From Amyelois transitella (Eukaryota; Arthropoda; Insecta; Lepidoptera; Pyralidae): a stretch of DNA of 64,000 nucleotides. Every line of letters starts with the position of its first letter. Position 1 is the first letter of the stretch. The notes beneath the pieces are model-generated. The model was not told the origin of the DNA and did no database searches. It worked only from the letters and a program-made list of their open reading frames with translations. Below, one piece after another: positions 12,401 to 27,400 of this stretch. Both the position numbers and the translations under genes were made by a program. Location of the stretch: contig NC_083505.1 of NCBI RefSeq assembly GCF_032362555.1, positions 5,695,501 to 5,759,500 of the forward strand. Reading direction: 5' to 3'.

Positions 12401-15400
12401 TGTATGCATGTTCGTTACTTTCTCTCGGATGATTTACTGGAAAGGTTTGATAAAATTTTGTTCATACATATAATCTCGTCTTTCATCTCTTGCGGGGTAT
12501 ACAGAGCCAAGTCTCGAAAAGACTGAAATATCACGTTTAGCTGTATGGCTTGATAATGGGATAAAGATTTAAATAGTGACAGGTTCCTTGCCCATCGCCT
12601 AAAAGTAAATTACGCGGTTCCATCCCAAGTTAATACACGGTAAATTAAATTTAAGTATACGGGTGGAACATAACTATACTAGAAAATTCAATCTAGTCCT
12701 ACATAATGATACACAACAAATGATTATCTTATGTTTGTGTCAGAGTTGCACCCTTCGACACTATGCTTCGGGGTCGTCCGTCAAATTACTACTTCTCGTA
12801 TTTCAAGAAGCTATATAATTAAACTGATCCACACTAAAACAATACTGACTCTAGCAATTCATGGTCACTCTATAAGTGTATGTGGTCAGGTATCGTGGTC
12901 TACGCTAACATATCATCATATCTACTTAATTGCAAAAATCGTAAGTAGAATACCAACAGTGTAATGGTTTATCATCATGTATTCTTTATATTGAAATTTG
13001 GTATGTAGGTAGGATCCTTATGTGGTCCAGAGGTGCACTAAGGAGGATTTCCTGAATTTCCCGAGGGATAGAAATGAAGCGGGAGTTTTCATTTAACGCG
13101 AGAGCAGCGGCGGGCGTTCTCTAGTGTTATAAGTTCCCCAAAATCAGTTTGAAAACGCTACTCTGAAGAAACCATCATTAATTAAAACTGAATAGCCATG
13201 CTGATCTATGAAGTAAAATACAGTTCTATGTTGCGTTGTTTGCAGAAATCTACTTAGTAACGAAAGAGTTATATACTACAATATATGCACGTACTAAGGC
13301 GCAGGGTAAAGAAAGTTACCGCTTATAATTTTTGAATTGTGCAAATAATAAAAATTAGATACTCTTTCCTTGGCATAAACCGGTGGTATGTACACACACA
13401 GAACAGAGATTACCTGTGTTGTGTTTAGATACTTCTCCTTAGCCGTTGACACCGGTACCAGATTAATAATGCACTGGTAAATACTTATAGTTTAAAAGGG
13501 CTACAATATAGTAGCGAGAAAAGGTAGTGTGTGCCTAAGTCTTTTTACTCTTTGCCATTATATAATAACCACTTAACATATTCGTTGCCATATTTTTGCC
13601 CCAAGGTTTAATGAGAAATCAATATTAATTATAACTTAGTCTCAACTCTCCTGCAATACTATTGTAGGTAACCAGAGTTGTTTTCATTATGTATTTTTAA
13701 ACTAAGAAAACTTTTTAGGCCTTCGACAATAAAAACGACTAGGTACATAGGTTCAAGGAACCGACTGGACATTCCGTTAATAAGATCTAACGTGCCGCGA
13801 GGATATTTTTACATGTATTTTGATAGTGCTGATTGTTCTATAAGTCTTGCCAATGGATAAATTTAAAAATTAAATATTGGTATATGTGAAAATTTCGTTT
13901 CAAGCAATTGACATTAGGTACGTTATTTCATGATTAAGCCAGAAAAAGTGGGAAGTACTTGATAAAGTTTCCCATATTAGTTAGTGGACTTCTAAAGGCT
14001 TCGTTCACTCACGGATCCATCTGTCGGTTCATTTCATTATGATGAAACTTTCTTATTTCAATTTATTACCTGGTAGTTAGGTATAATTTAATTTTGACTC
14101 CTGGGCATCTTCAAAATAACTAGATACATTTAGCGCGAGCTAAGACAAAAATAAATAATTTGGTAAGGTAACTAATTAACCATTATTAATAAGTACTAGG
14201 TACAGGTTATTTGTGATTCTAGCGGGGTCACATGAGCTATAGAATAAAAACCTAGTAGCAATTCTTAGTAAATTCAATGTACGTCAATAATTTAAAGAGG
14301 GGATCCATTGTATCAAGGTGTACGTTATAAAACGTAAAAGATAATGACGATTGATTGTATATAAAGAGTTAATATGTATTATACGATAAATAATCATTAA
14401 TATTTAAGATAAATAATGTATATACGAAACAAATTACACATATTGAGTTAGTCTTGTCAGAGTTCGAGACACAAAGATATCCAAGACTCAAGTCAATCAG
14501 ATGTTCTTTTTCCTTAATACCGAGGCCGGAATTCAAACCCGGAACATACTGTGGTGACAAACAAGCGCACTATCTCTGCGTCACAAAGGCCGTGTAATAC
14601 CTACTACATGTAAACGGGTAACTAAGTGGGTTTAACTGTGTGTGTTAATAACTGTTGATATGTAGTGAGGGAACAGTATTTTGGTTAATAATGCAGTTGG
14701 TAAATCTTAGGATAAAAATCAAATTTTACAACTACTTATGTAGCATAGGTACGAAAGTAAAAAAACAAGCAATAATGACGAAAAAAATATTTTTGGCCGC
14801 TAAGCAATGCTATTTTAAGGTAGGTAGCATCAGATTGTTTTTTCGAGCGATACGATGTTTAAGGAACTTACACTATTACCTAACTAACACATTAACTATC
14901 ACATTAAGAAAATTCTTCGTGATCGTGCCAGGAATTATTATATAAAAATCCTATAGACTTTACTCTCCATGATATTTTTTAATTATAAATTATTCCGACC
15001 GAATTCGAAAATCATTAATAAATTATAACCTACTTTTTTAATCTAACAATGTGAGCAATATGATCGATGCAGGTACATAAGCTATAGATATATTTTAAGA
15101 TTCCGTAGTCAACAACCCTTATTTTTTAACTTACTCAAACCAAAAAAAGGAGGAAAGTCTCAATTCGACCGTTTTTTATGTATGTTACCACAATTATTCG
15201 GTATTCATAATCCGATTTGAATTTTTTTTTGCATTGGAGTACAGTTGTAGTGTACGTTTGGTCCTATAGAAATTTGGTAGAATAAGCTGTTTTCATGTAT
15301 GTTATGGGATATCTCTGATATTTATAATTTGATTTAAAAAAATATTTTAAGAGTAGTTCGTGTGTGTGTGTATCGGTGCCCACTGAAATACATATAATAC

Positions 15401-18400
15401 CAAAACAAAACAATATATTTACTAATTTATGGGTTAATTACCGATAGATTGCAGACAATATTGATGTAGGTTTGTTAGGCAATCTACTAATCGCCTATGT
15501 ACGATGTATTTATGTGTTTTTGATATGAAATCTGTTTTAATTTTTTGAAACCACCTTTTCTGTTTGTCCGATGACCCGATCTTTAGATTATATGAGATGG
15601 GTAATTAGCAGGTCGTTACTATATCGATACCGAATCCTAAAATTTTGTTTACAAGGTTTTCAGTTGACAAATAGTTACACAAATCATATAAGAAACTACA
15701 CGATACCTACTATAGTAGTGGTGTAGTATCTTATATCATAAATTTCGAATTATAAGGGGATGGTTTGATTATATTTTATAATACCGCCTAGTAGAAAAAA
15801 AAAATTAAGATTCAACAAAAACTAACTTTGTTATTCATCATCTCTTGCGTATAAAGCGCAGTTTTATTACCTACTTATAATTTTTTATACCCACTGATTA
15901 ACTGAAGGTGTGACGAGAAAGAGACTGGCACACACTATCTGCGCTGCGCCACGTGTTATAGGTATTTTATGAAATCTTAAGTCTAAAGCTCCGATAATAA
16001 AATGACTAATGAAATGGTAGCTCATAAAGCAATTAAAGAATTGAAAATCTTGCTTAAAGACTTGTTAAAAAAAATTTTGAACCAACGTTGAAATCTCTTA
16101 ATGCATGGTTGCTGCTTGCAATATGACCTAAGCTAGTTTATTATGTGACGGGAACTAGAATAATAATTTTACCAAATTTATGATCGAATCGAATAAGTGA
16201 GCGAGCATTATGTGGAAGAAACAATAGACCACCTAGGTATCCAATACTACTACAATTAAAATGGATGAATAAAATTATGTACCTTGAAATAACTATAATA
16301 AGTTGTCCCTAGGTGAAAAAAAAGTCTTCGCTATTCATTAGATCAAAATAATTTGGCTATTGATAAATCGCGTTACGTATAGTTTAGTACATAGTAAATC
16401 GTGAACATGCTTTATTTTATAAAATATGATACCAACAAAATACTATTTTAAAATATAAAAATATTCCACCTATTTTCAGCAGTTCGGTTGTTAAAATTGT
16501 GCCCAAAGTGAGCCGTGAGGTCGGTACGTTGTTGGTAGGGCACCGCCCCGTGCCGCGCTGTTGACTAGTTTTGATTCGCGCGCTGCCAGCGTGGATTCCC
16601 ACTTCTTGTTTTTGCTCGATTAATAGGTAAACCCCCTTTTTATTCTCATTATTGGAACGATTATCTGATAATTTCAATAAGTAACGCAATTTTTACCAGA
16701 CATCCTAGGCAAAATTATATTACCTTATACCAAAATAATATAGGTAATAAAATCATTTTACTTTGATAAAATTTTACTTGTTTTATGGTGGGGCCATGGG
16801 ACAACTCAAGGGATTAGTGAGATAGACCGCTCTTAGAGAGTTAAGAAATGAAAGCGAAAGTGTGCGAAAGCTATTGACTTGAGCGTAAAGGTACATAAGG
16901 CTCTATACTCGAAGTGGGGCTATGGGCAACTTGATAGGAATGTCTTATCGGAGCTCTATCGGTGGCACTAAAGACAAAGAAAATAGTCAAAAAAATTATT
17001 TATGAAAATCGATCATCGATTTTATAGAAATGTGCTCACTTTCGTTGGGTGTTTCTATTTACAAATATTGAAACTAGCTACCTATATTTATTGTAAAGCA
17101 CGGAAGCGCAGCACAGTCTTCCAATCTCGTAATTAGATAGACAGGTAGATACTCACCTATTTATTGTTAATGGCAGCAAGAGCTTGAAACCTGTACTATT
17201 AAACACCAGGCCCTCCTCCCAGGCATGAAAGAGGGTATAGTAAGTTTCCCAGCGAAGTCTTACAGTTCCCATTCCCATTATAAATTTAAGTTCAAGTCAA
17301 AATTCTATCGAAAAGGGTAACCACAGCCTTTCATATACCTAACCAACAAAAACGCATTGCGTGTCATAGCAATTTCCAATCCATTACAATTTTGTGCTTC
17401 TTTTTGTGTGAGCGGCCACCTAGCAAATTTCATAAATCAAAATTACATAATACAAGTCCATAGTGTTATGTAGCAGTATGTAGTCGATTCATTTGTTCTT
17501 AAAATTGTATGTATTATAATAGTAAATTTGTAATAGTCAAGAGCAAATTATACTTTCTATTAGGTACCTAGTTATGTAACTTTACCTAGAAGGAATCTTT
17601 AGTAGGTTCTAGATTAATTACGTAATTATATGCATTAATATTAAAGTACCTTAATATGTAAAATAGGGATCATTAGTACCGTTGTTGAGTCTTTATAACT
17701 ATAACGTGTTTTTAAATTTGTTACAACCCCGATTCTTCAGTTCTGGTTTTAATCATCTCTGGACACTAAGCACAATTTATTTTGCATGACGATGCGATGT
17801 ACCTATAGTACCCCAGCGTGTAGTATACAACAGCGTTACCGGACTTCCCGAAGGTCCTTCTTACTACAACATTATCACGGTGATCCTGCTGGCGCGAATA
17901 TCTCCAGCAGAGGCACTTGGATTTGCAAATTACGTCAAATTAAAGCATATAATTTAGTTATCCCAGACTAGTAAAGACATTAAGTTATACATTTGTAAAA
18001 TCAAAAGTGGTTCTGCTAGAGAGCACCACTTACGATTTAGGTGGCTTCCCCATTTTGAAAATCACAATTCAATCCCGCTTTTGTACTAAAAATGTAACGC
18101 TGGTACCTACACACAGGGAGATGATTGTATTAATTAATAATAATTACGCTTTTAATTTACTTCAAGAAACTTATTAACGTACCTACCTACCTATCAAACA
18201 TTTCGACAAAGTATTATAACGGTCTCCCGATGACAAGCCAAAACTACATGAGGCTATTATCATGTTCATCTATATGAAGTGTCATGTTATCAATCGAGAA
18301 TGTGGGACAAGTCTTTAGCAATTGCTTGTACTTTTCAAATAGGTTAACTTGTTTATGTGTATTCATATAACAGCTTTCCAATGAGGTCTCCCCCCATCCT

Positions 18401-21400
18401 TGTTGACTTCGGAATCAAAAAACTCATTTGGGTTTTACTGTCTTTGTTAGCTGCGAGATTCGAATACTTTATTTTAGTTAAAGGTATTCGGGTATCGCCG
18501 CCGCGACCCTTTCACCAACCGCTGGGTCCACGCGAGATTAGGTAGGTTGTAAGAGGACATTGCCTTGCGTCAGTTAGATATTCATTGGACTACCTGGTAC
18601 TACCAAGGAGTACATTTGTAAAAATTTACTGTGACAATATTGTCGATAGTTTTAGGGGGATGATATCAATTCCACAATACATACTTTAACACAATATCCT
18701 AAAATATTTCTACTGCGATTACCTACGTTCTATTGGCACAATTGTTTTGTACGTATACTGGGTGAAGTTGGTGGGATGGTAAAGTCCGAATGTCCTATTA
18801 ATCTCGCCTACTAGTAACGCCTATTACCCCTAAGTAAAACTGTAAAAATGACATTTGAAAACTGTACCGACGTTTATATGAGAAAATGGGGTCTATTTTA
18901 AGGGACTTCCATAACAGGATGAAGATTAGTCTTCGAATGAGCTTTTTAATAAAAATGTACAATGAAATAAAACCCGTTGATTTGGGTTTGAAAACATCGG
19001 CATTTTGAAAATTTTCACATTGAAGAAACCATCAATCTACAGGTAAAATAGGGAATAGGCTATATTAGCTATATAGAATAGGTACAGCTAACTAAGTAGA
19101 CCCCTTTTAGAGTAAATATGCAATCAGGCATTTTAATAAAATTTTCTTTTGTCAGTTTTCATACCCGAAAGTCCAACCGCTGGTTTGCGTAATCTTTGTT
19201 ACTTGTAAACTAGACAGCAGTCATATATCTGCCAATGTTAATTTTCTAATTACCTAATTTCTAAATTATTATAGCGGACATCAGTCTATGTAGAGGTATA
19301 TGTGGATGTATCATCCTCCCCAGAATTTTGTAGAAAAATTTTACTGACTCGCAATTACGACATATCTGACTGCAATAAACTCATTCTTGTATACTAAATT
19401 TAAACCAGACAAATTGCCTTTATTTAAAATATATATATCCAAAATACATAACGAATACCTCCTATCATGTATTAGTTTAAATATCACGGTCTGTCGAAGA
19501 TTCACATCTGGAGCGCCGGTTGAAGCCAACAGCTCTGCCGTGATTCCTCAGGTAGATCCTCTGAATGTGCATCAGCATTGCAATTGTCAGCACCTTATTA
19601 TTTCGGTATATGAACATATTTAGGTTAATGTTGAACGAAAGATGTAAGCATAATATTCACCATTTATTTTTTTTTAATATTGTACAAGTGACAAACACTT
19701 TGGAACCCGTTAAGCTATACATTTTAGACTTACCACACACGCAAATAGAACCTAAATTATAGCGAACACTTTTCACCCACAACATGGATGCAGCTACGGC
19801 GAAGAAACCTGTAAAATAAAAATATATTAATAATATAGAAGAAAATGACTCAATAAAATAATACTTACGCTTCGGTTTAGGAGGAATGAGTTTAATTGAT
19901 CCTGGTTTTTCCTGAATTTCTATAGTTTTAGGTTTTTTTTCTGGGGGTGTCTCGTTATGAACCGGAGATGGTCTCTTTGGTATTGGTATTGTTGGTGGCA
20001 AAACAGGCGTTACTTTTTTGCTTAAAATAGCGGCACGTGAAGGCGGAGGTTTAATTTCTTCTTCTAATCCATGTTTCCTGAATTTCGAATGGAAGGTTTT
20101 CACAGTTTTGGGTTTAGGCTCATCTGGTTTTCTGACTTCAATGGATATTGACGGTTTTTCTTTTTTAATATCACTCAATTTGGGAATTTTGCCCAATTTT
20201 TGTATAGATGGAATTTCTAATTTCTCGGTGTCTTTCTTTTGTATATTTTCATTGGTGGATTTCTGTGAATCTCTATTTTTCTCACTTTTTATTTTATCTT
20301 TTTCTTTATTCTTATCTTTATCAGAAGACGTGTGTTTATTTCGATCTTCTTTAGATTTACTACTAGATGAATTTATTTTAACATTATATTTCGTACTACT
20401 ACTTTCACTTTTAGGTTTAGAACTATGAGAAGACGATTTGTCTTTATCACTAGACTTATCTCTACTACTATGCCTACTGGAACTGCTTTTATGACTGCTG
20501 CTACTACTACTACTACTACTTTTATTTTTACTACTGGACGAATGTGATTTACTATATTTCGATGAACTTGACCGTGAACTATTTTTATTATCATTCGACT
20601 TTTCTTTATTTTTACTTTTATGTTTATTATTATTATATTTTTCAGAGTTGGGTGATCCTTCTATTAACTTTGAATCAGTTTCATCAACCTGAGATAAAAT
20701 CTGTTTACCATCTTTTACAGTTATTTTAAGCACGGGCAGAGTTTCGTTTTCTTCTCTTTCCTTTGTTTCATCTACCTCTTTTGAAACATTGATATCGGAA
20801 ACCACTACGTTACTAGAATCTGCAGGACTGTCTATTTCTTTAGAGACAACATTTTCCTTTTCAGGCAAATCAAGATGCTCCTCATTTTTTTCGGTCGTAC
20901 TATTATTTATGGTTATGGAGTTATGTTCAGACTCTGATATTATTTGAGAAATTTCTGTCAACTGAATGGGTATAACTTGTTCTCCTTTCACGGTCTTAAG
21001 CCATTGTTCTACCAACTTTGAAGCAAGTGCTCTAATAGCTAGAAGAAAAAAGACATTAAATATTAGGATCTGGTATACATATACATGGTGAATATGATTA
21101 TGAAATGTCAAGGCGGACTATTTTGCTATACAATAAATAATAAGATTCTTCACTTCCGTAAAGAGTAAAGAGGCATGATTTTATTTATGTATGTAGTAGA
21201 GGCCGCCGGCGTCTTAGCCCGCGTGGAAACCTAATCATAATGTAACAATCAATCCAGCGGAAACTCCGGGATAAAAAGTCTATTTAGTCTAAAAGAAGCC
21301 TATATGTTATTCTGGGTCTTCAGCTACCTACATACCAAATTTCATCGTAATCGGTTCAGTAGTTTTTTGTGTGAAAGAGTAACAAACATTAATACTGACA

Positions 21401-24400
21401 TACTCACAAACTCTCGCATTTATAATATTAGTATGATTATTACGTGTAATATGTGGCGTTTCAAGCAAAGTTACTACTGAGCAGATTCTAGTTTCAGAGA
21501 TATTTGAGATTCTGTAAAAAAAATCTGTAAATCATATACCAGCTTTGGGATTACAGAGAACAAACAATTTTTTTTTTGGTGTACGCTTCTATACAATTCC
21601 TTCTGAAATATTAGTTCTGCCATTTTTAAAGTTTAAGAATGCTGTCAATTAATGAGAAAGGCATACTATTGCATTAATGACTATGAACTTTAATTTTTTC
21701 TAATGAATGAGCATAAAGTTACATATTTTTATTGTTTCCGCAAGATCAACAATTTCACTGATGAAGTATGAACTGAACCGCCTTAAAACCACACAATTGG
21801 TACTTGTTATGTAAGTGGTACCTAAACGTTCGACACGCCACATGTAAGTAATAAATAAATAATTATAATTTTTGTCCATCCTGACATTCTGCCCTACTAA
21901 TGTTTTTTTTTAGTTTGTAAGAATTATTTGGATGTGTGGTGTAGATGTATAATAGTTTGGTGTGGATGTATATTTGAAACCCTTGTACGAAAACTGTTTT
22001 GAAGAAATTTGGTACACGGGTAGAATATAACTTTGAATTGCATAAGTACTTTATATCCCGAAATTCCCGAAGGAGTAAAGCACCGGGTCGCAGCTAGTTC
22101 TCCATATTAGTAAAATATATAATAAAATGTATTGGAAAAGTATAAGAAACCTTAATTTTTTCCTAATTTTCACTACACTCTGTACCTTTTCTTGCATTAA
22201 TTAACCCTTTCCAGCTGAAGAGCAGAACTGATTTTGATGATCTTATAAGAAAGAGAAAGAATAACCTAGTTTGCCATAACATGAAGATTAAATTGCTTAT
22301 TATTATTTATTGCTTGCTATAAATTTTAGTACTTACCAAAATGATTCCCGTCCTTCGATAATTCCTTTACAAGTTTTGGGCAATTGTTTGTTTTAAGGCG
22401 TTCTATGTCCACCGGGCAAAGTAAAAGTAGTTCTAGTAATTCTCTAACGAGTGGCCAATTTTTCGCGACTATGCTTTCTGTTAGCCAAACATGCACAAGA
22501 AGCCATCCACCAGAACCCATGAATAAACGTAATATTTCAGTGTCAGTGCATTTTAAAATTTGAATGTAAATACATTTCGACACTAGTTTTTTGGAAAATT
22601 TCGTCATCAAACTGAAAAAAAGAAAACAATATATATTATAATAATCTTTAACTATTAAAGTATATAGTAGTCAAACATAGTTATAAGATATAAGGCCAAC
22701 AAAGATACATTACTATTGAAAAAAATCTGATCGCAGCGTGTAACGAGTTTATGTGCTAAAATACTGCTTGTATTTTGTTCAATTTTCAAAGAACTTTTAA
22801 GTACCTTTTTTACATTTCATTTAAATTTTTCAGGGAAAAACTTAGGGTAGGCTAATGTTTTCCTAAGCATCCAGACCCCTTCCAGAACAAAAACAAACAT
22901 ACCTTCCTATCAACACCCATGTGTGGATGGATGATGGATTGATCACTTACTATATTATAAATAATATAAAAGTTGTCTGTCTGTTCCGCTTTCGCAGCTA
23001 ACCCGCAGGACCGATTCGAATTAAATTTAGTATGCACTAAAGTTAAAGTTAAGATTTTTTTTTAATCAACCCCTTTAATACTAAAATACGAAGCCGGAGC
23101 CGGTGGCTAGTGTTAAATTAGCTAGATAATAAATAGATGCATTTAATACAATTTACGCTCGTGAAAATTATCACTACATAGTATAAAACAGTCGCTCTTT
23201 TAGTCTGTTTGTCTGTATGCTTAAATCTTTAAAATTACGCAACGGTTTTTGATGCGGTTTTTTGTAACAGGTTGAGTGATTCAAGAGGAAGGTTTTTATG
23301 TATAATTTTTTCCGAATTTTGCACCCGTGCGAAGTCGGGGCGGGTCGCTAGTAAGTAATAAAAAAGGACATTTTTAATGTATCAGAATTATGACAAGGTA
23401 AATTAGGTAATGGTTAATATGACAAAATATGTTCCGGGGAAAGCTATGTGACCACAACATCAAAATAAATAGTGTTGTTTAGTTTAAGTTATAATTTATG
23501 TATGTTCGTCTGTAAGGTATGTACGATTATCTTATCGGCCTTTGATGCCTAAATATATCAATAAAAATAATCAATTAAACGGCGTAAGTCACAGAACAAC
23601 AAAAATGGATGTTACTTACTTAGCAAGTCTCTCGACTTCGCCTCTGCTCTTGATTCCACCGGTGGGAGATAAGAGCACACTTAGGCACTCTAACAATTTA
23701 ACAGGATCGATCCGAGGCTAAAACAAAAAAAAAAACAATAAATATGTACACAAAATATCACAATTCAGTTCAGAGCTGGCAACCTTTTTCATAAGGAAAT
23801 GAAGTTAAAAACTTATTAAGGCGTTCACAAAAATACATATCCATATCCCTTACAGGGTAGACAGAGACTATAATAGAATGAAGGATATGTTCAGCTGTAT
23901 GGCTTTATGGTGAAACTAAGATTCTAATAGTAACAAGTTATTAGCCAATCGCCTACAATAGGAACCCCAAGTTTAAAAGCCTATCCTTTAGTCACCTTTA
24001 ACAACATCCATGAGAACGATATGGAGTGGTTCTATTTCACAGTGCCACAAACGGCACGTTCACAAAAATAAAATTGTTAAAAACTTCGAAACAAGTCAAT
24101 CATATAAAATAAAATTCCAAATTGAGGAGTTTATTTAGCATAAAGGGTCCATTTTTGTAATCCGGCGCTGTTTTGGTAAATACATTACTTTCACCATTAT
24201 TACTATTTATTTTGACAAATCGCGCCGTAGGTTTCAGAGGATAACAATATTCCTAGATTCTGGGATGGTGAAAATCTGAACCAAAAACAAAAAGATTGTT
24301 AAGGAAGTAGATTAGTCAAATCATTAGCGCTTTTTTTTATAAACATGGTAATCTGGGGCTTCATTAGCTTCAAGCACGTTTTTATCGTCATTGCCGATAG

Positions 24401-27400
24401 TGAACGGTGTAGATATGTTTGGGAAGGTGCCAATTAATGGTGGCGAATATCATTTTCTGAACAATTGCTAATGCCAATATCTACAACCGACATTTCCGAA
24501 TGCGAATATAAGTTACATACGTCGAAACAATAGCAGTATAATAAATGACTTATAGTACCTACTAAGCCTTCTAACGAACAGAGATTTTGTTGGATCGTAA
24601 TTTTTTTTATGAGAATCGATTACGCGTTTTTTAAGTAAAACAATAAAAAGTTAAGTAGGTATAATATTGATGTTCCGAAACGGTTTCAACCAAGTCATGG
24701 TAGTTGGGATGATTATTTTATGGAACTTGTTTCCATTGAAAAATTTACTGAAATTTTAGTAAAATACAAATTGCGAATTTATGCAAAAATATGTGAATAT
24801 TCGTTACAATGTCATTAGTATCAAACCACCTAGCTGGGGTCCTGTATTTAGCCAAAAGCCATTTCGCAAAATAACACTTGATAAGCAACGTTAGGAAGAA
24901 AAAGGTTTCGGCGATTGATCATTACTAATCATTTTACAAATGATTCACTTATCCAAATGATCAACACTTAAATTTACATTTTATAAATAATGGTTTAACA
25001 AAATCATCATTTAGCAACCGAGTTATAAAAACATTTTATATAATATATTGTGTGGTAGTTCGATTACGTTAGAACTTTGACCTAACAACCGAGCGAATGA
25101 AGCGAGCGTTCCGCCGGCGGAGCGCCAGTAAAGTTTCGTGTGTCTGAGAACCACCTAGCTGAAGAAACTCTTCCATTATTGGTCGCCTACTTTTTTAATA
25201 TACCTAAAAAAAGTTGAAAACACGTACTGCCATAAAAGTAGGTAAGGTCTATGGTCAGAACTGTGACCCCAATATTTTGAATTACTAACATGACCCTTTA
25301 ATTACTACAAAAGTTATGATTTATGTCTGTTACACTTGTAATATACCTTTTCTTAATACCGACGTTATGAGTTGAAAATTATCTAAAATAACATTAATTT
25401 GCGTTTATTAAACACTTATTATAAAACAATTATTAGGTAATATGAAAAAAGGTTTACCATTTGATGAAACGTTAGTCGAATGATCATTTCTCAATATTTT
25501 TTTGTTCAAACATTAATAATTCAAACTAAGTACTTGCAAAATATGTGGGACTATTGTTGCCGAATTACCTATAGATAGTTTGACCACGGAAATCATCTCT
25601 ATAAATATCGATACGCCTGTCGATAGTTTAGATTTGTACAATATTATCAATATCTACAATACTATGTGTGTCAGAATCGCGGGTGTACCTCACGGATTTA
25701 AATATCTGTTTTGGATTAAAAACGTACCTGATGTGTACCTATCCTTAAAATCAGTGTACCTCCTTCTATGTAAAGATTTTTAAATAAAATAGGTACACCC
25801 GCCATCCTGACGTCGGGACCGCGGGTGTACCTCTAGTTAGCATCTGAGGTAAGTAAACTGTATATGTAGATTTTTTTTTTTTCATTTTCTCAGCACCCTT
25901 AATATTTTTTATTTATTTAATATTTGTTTCTGCAGGTACACAAGAGATACCAAATCTACATATAGAGTTTACTTACCTCAGATGCTAACTAGAGGTACAC
26001 CCGCGGGCCTGACGTCAGGACCGCGGGTGTACCTATTTAAATTAAAAATCTTTACATAGGAGGTACACAGATATTTAGAATGGGTACACTGAGATACACA
26101 TCAGGTACGGTTTTAATCCAAAACAGATATTTAAATCCGTAAGGTACACCCGCGATTCTGACACACATAATACTATCGATAGTTATTTCTCGATATTGAG
26201 CTCGAATTGATACTTAGGATAGTTTTGTAGTAAGAAGATAAGATTGGTGGTAATTGAAATATTTTAACAAATCATTTTGCCAAAATGTAAAACAATTTAA
26301 TTCGGAATTAAAAAGCTACATATTTTAAATTTATTATGTAATTTTTTTTTAAAATATCAGATATTGTCGATATTGTTATTGCAATATTCAGAAGAAATAG
26401 TCTTTCAGTCTTTTGAAGATTGTTAGCTCTGTCTGCTCCGCAAGGAATAAAGACGTTACTTTATGTAATATAGCATAATGACAAATTTTTGTTTTGGTTT
26501 TTATTTAATTAATTTCACAACCATTTAAACACTGGTAAAATAATCGCATCATACATAGGGTCACTACACTGGATTGTGGTTCTGTGTTATGTGGCGGACT
26601 TTTAATCAATCAACCCCATAAATATTGCAATAATAAGAATTCTATATTCACTCTTTTCAAAGTTTTGTGGAACTTACAAAAGTAGTATAGTTGCAGAATC
26701 AAATGCGTATTCAAATCAGTTGAATATTCTAAAACAAGTGCCGGAAGTTAAATCGTCCATTATGCCGCCTGCGAACGGCGCGGGTGAAGAGGTCGCGCTT
26801 CAAATGTAAATATTTCTAATTCACAACTATTTATTGTTTTTGAGTGATCATAGTTGTTAGATTTAATTTATTTTGCATTCATTTTGAAATTTAATGACTT
26901 GTCTACTTTAATTAGGATTAACAGGACAATACAATACAATCATTTCATAGTTAGGTTGGTTTACGGTCGGGCGTCTAGCTCGCGTCCGACTCTTAAATCT
27001 TATGAAAAATCGACAGCCGCTATTTGCAAATAGAGAGTCAGTTAACGGCCAATGCTTTTACACGACTATTGGGTTGGTGTCCCTGATTCAGAGGTAGGTC
27101 AGGTAGGGCGCACCTCATTGTGCAGCTGTTTCAGCAGCTCATTGAATTACGAGCGCTAGTTCTCCGTCGCCGCTCATCACATGAAAGATTGCTCTCGGGT
27201 TCTTAATACGCCGGAAGTTAGTGATGTCCTTTGGTCCTTAGACCCGAGAACGCGCCAACTTATAAATCAGCTTCTGCCGCTCAGATGCTTCTAACTTATC
27301 ATACAGCGGTTATAGGTAGTCTAGTATGGCTCGTTGTCACGTCATTCGTACGGTTAAGTGTTCAAAAACGTAAAAAATTACGAAAGCGAACCGAAAAAAG

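Larger units (their letters stand above)
10890..19868. other. Long PNUTS intron, mostly featureless
   Basis: Nine kilobases of AT-rich DNA. It holds a candidate cassette exon (19734-19808), repeat fragments at 12364-12450 and 12478-12650, a minus-strand SINE at 14380-14594, a repeat at 16340-16640, and small tandem duplications near 11881 and 12097. I see no further exon or RNA gene; the short open frames carry no recognisable protein. Confidence 0.6.

Noticed and set aside
20018..20428. 136-codon Leu/Phe/Ser-rich frame on the plus strand
   Set aside because: It is the antisense of the Ser/Lys-rich region of PNUTS exon 4, which automatically yields Leu/Phe-rich frames.
25580..25783. 67-codon open frame
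   Set aside because: It runs into the arm of the foldback element; no domain or family match.
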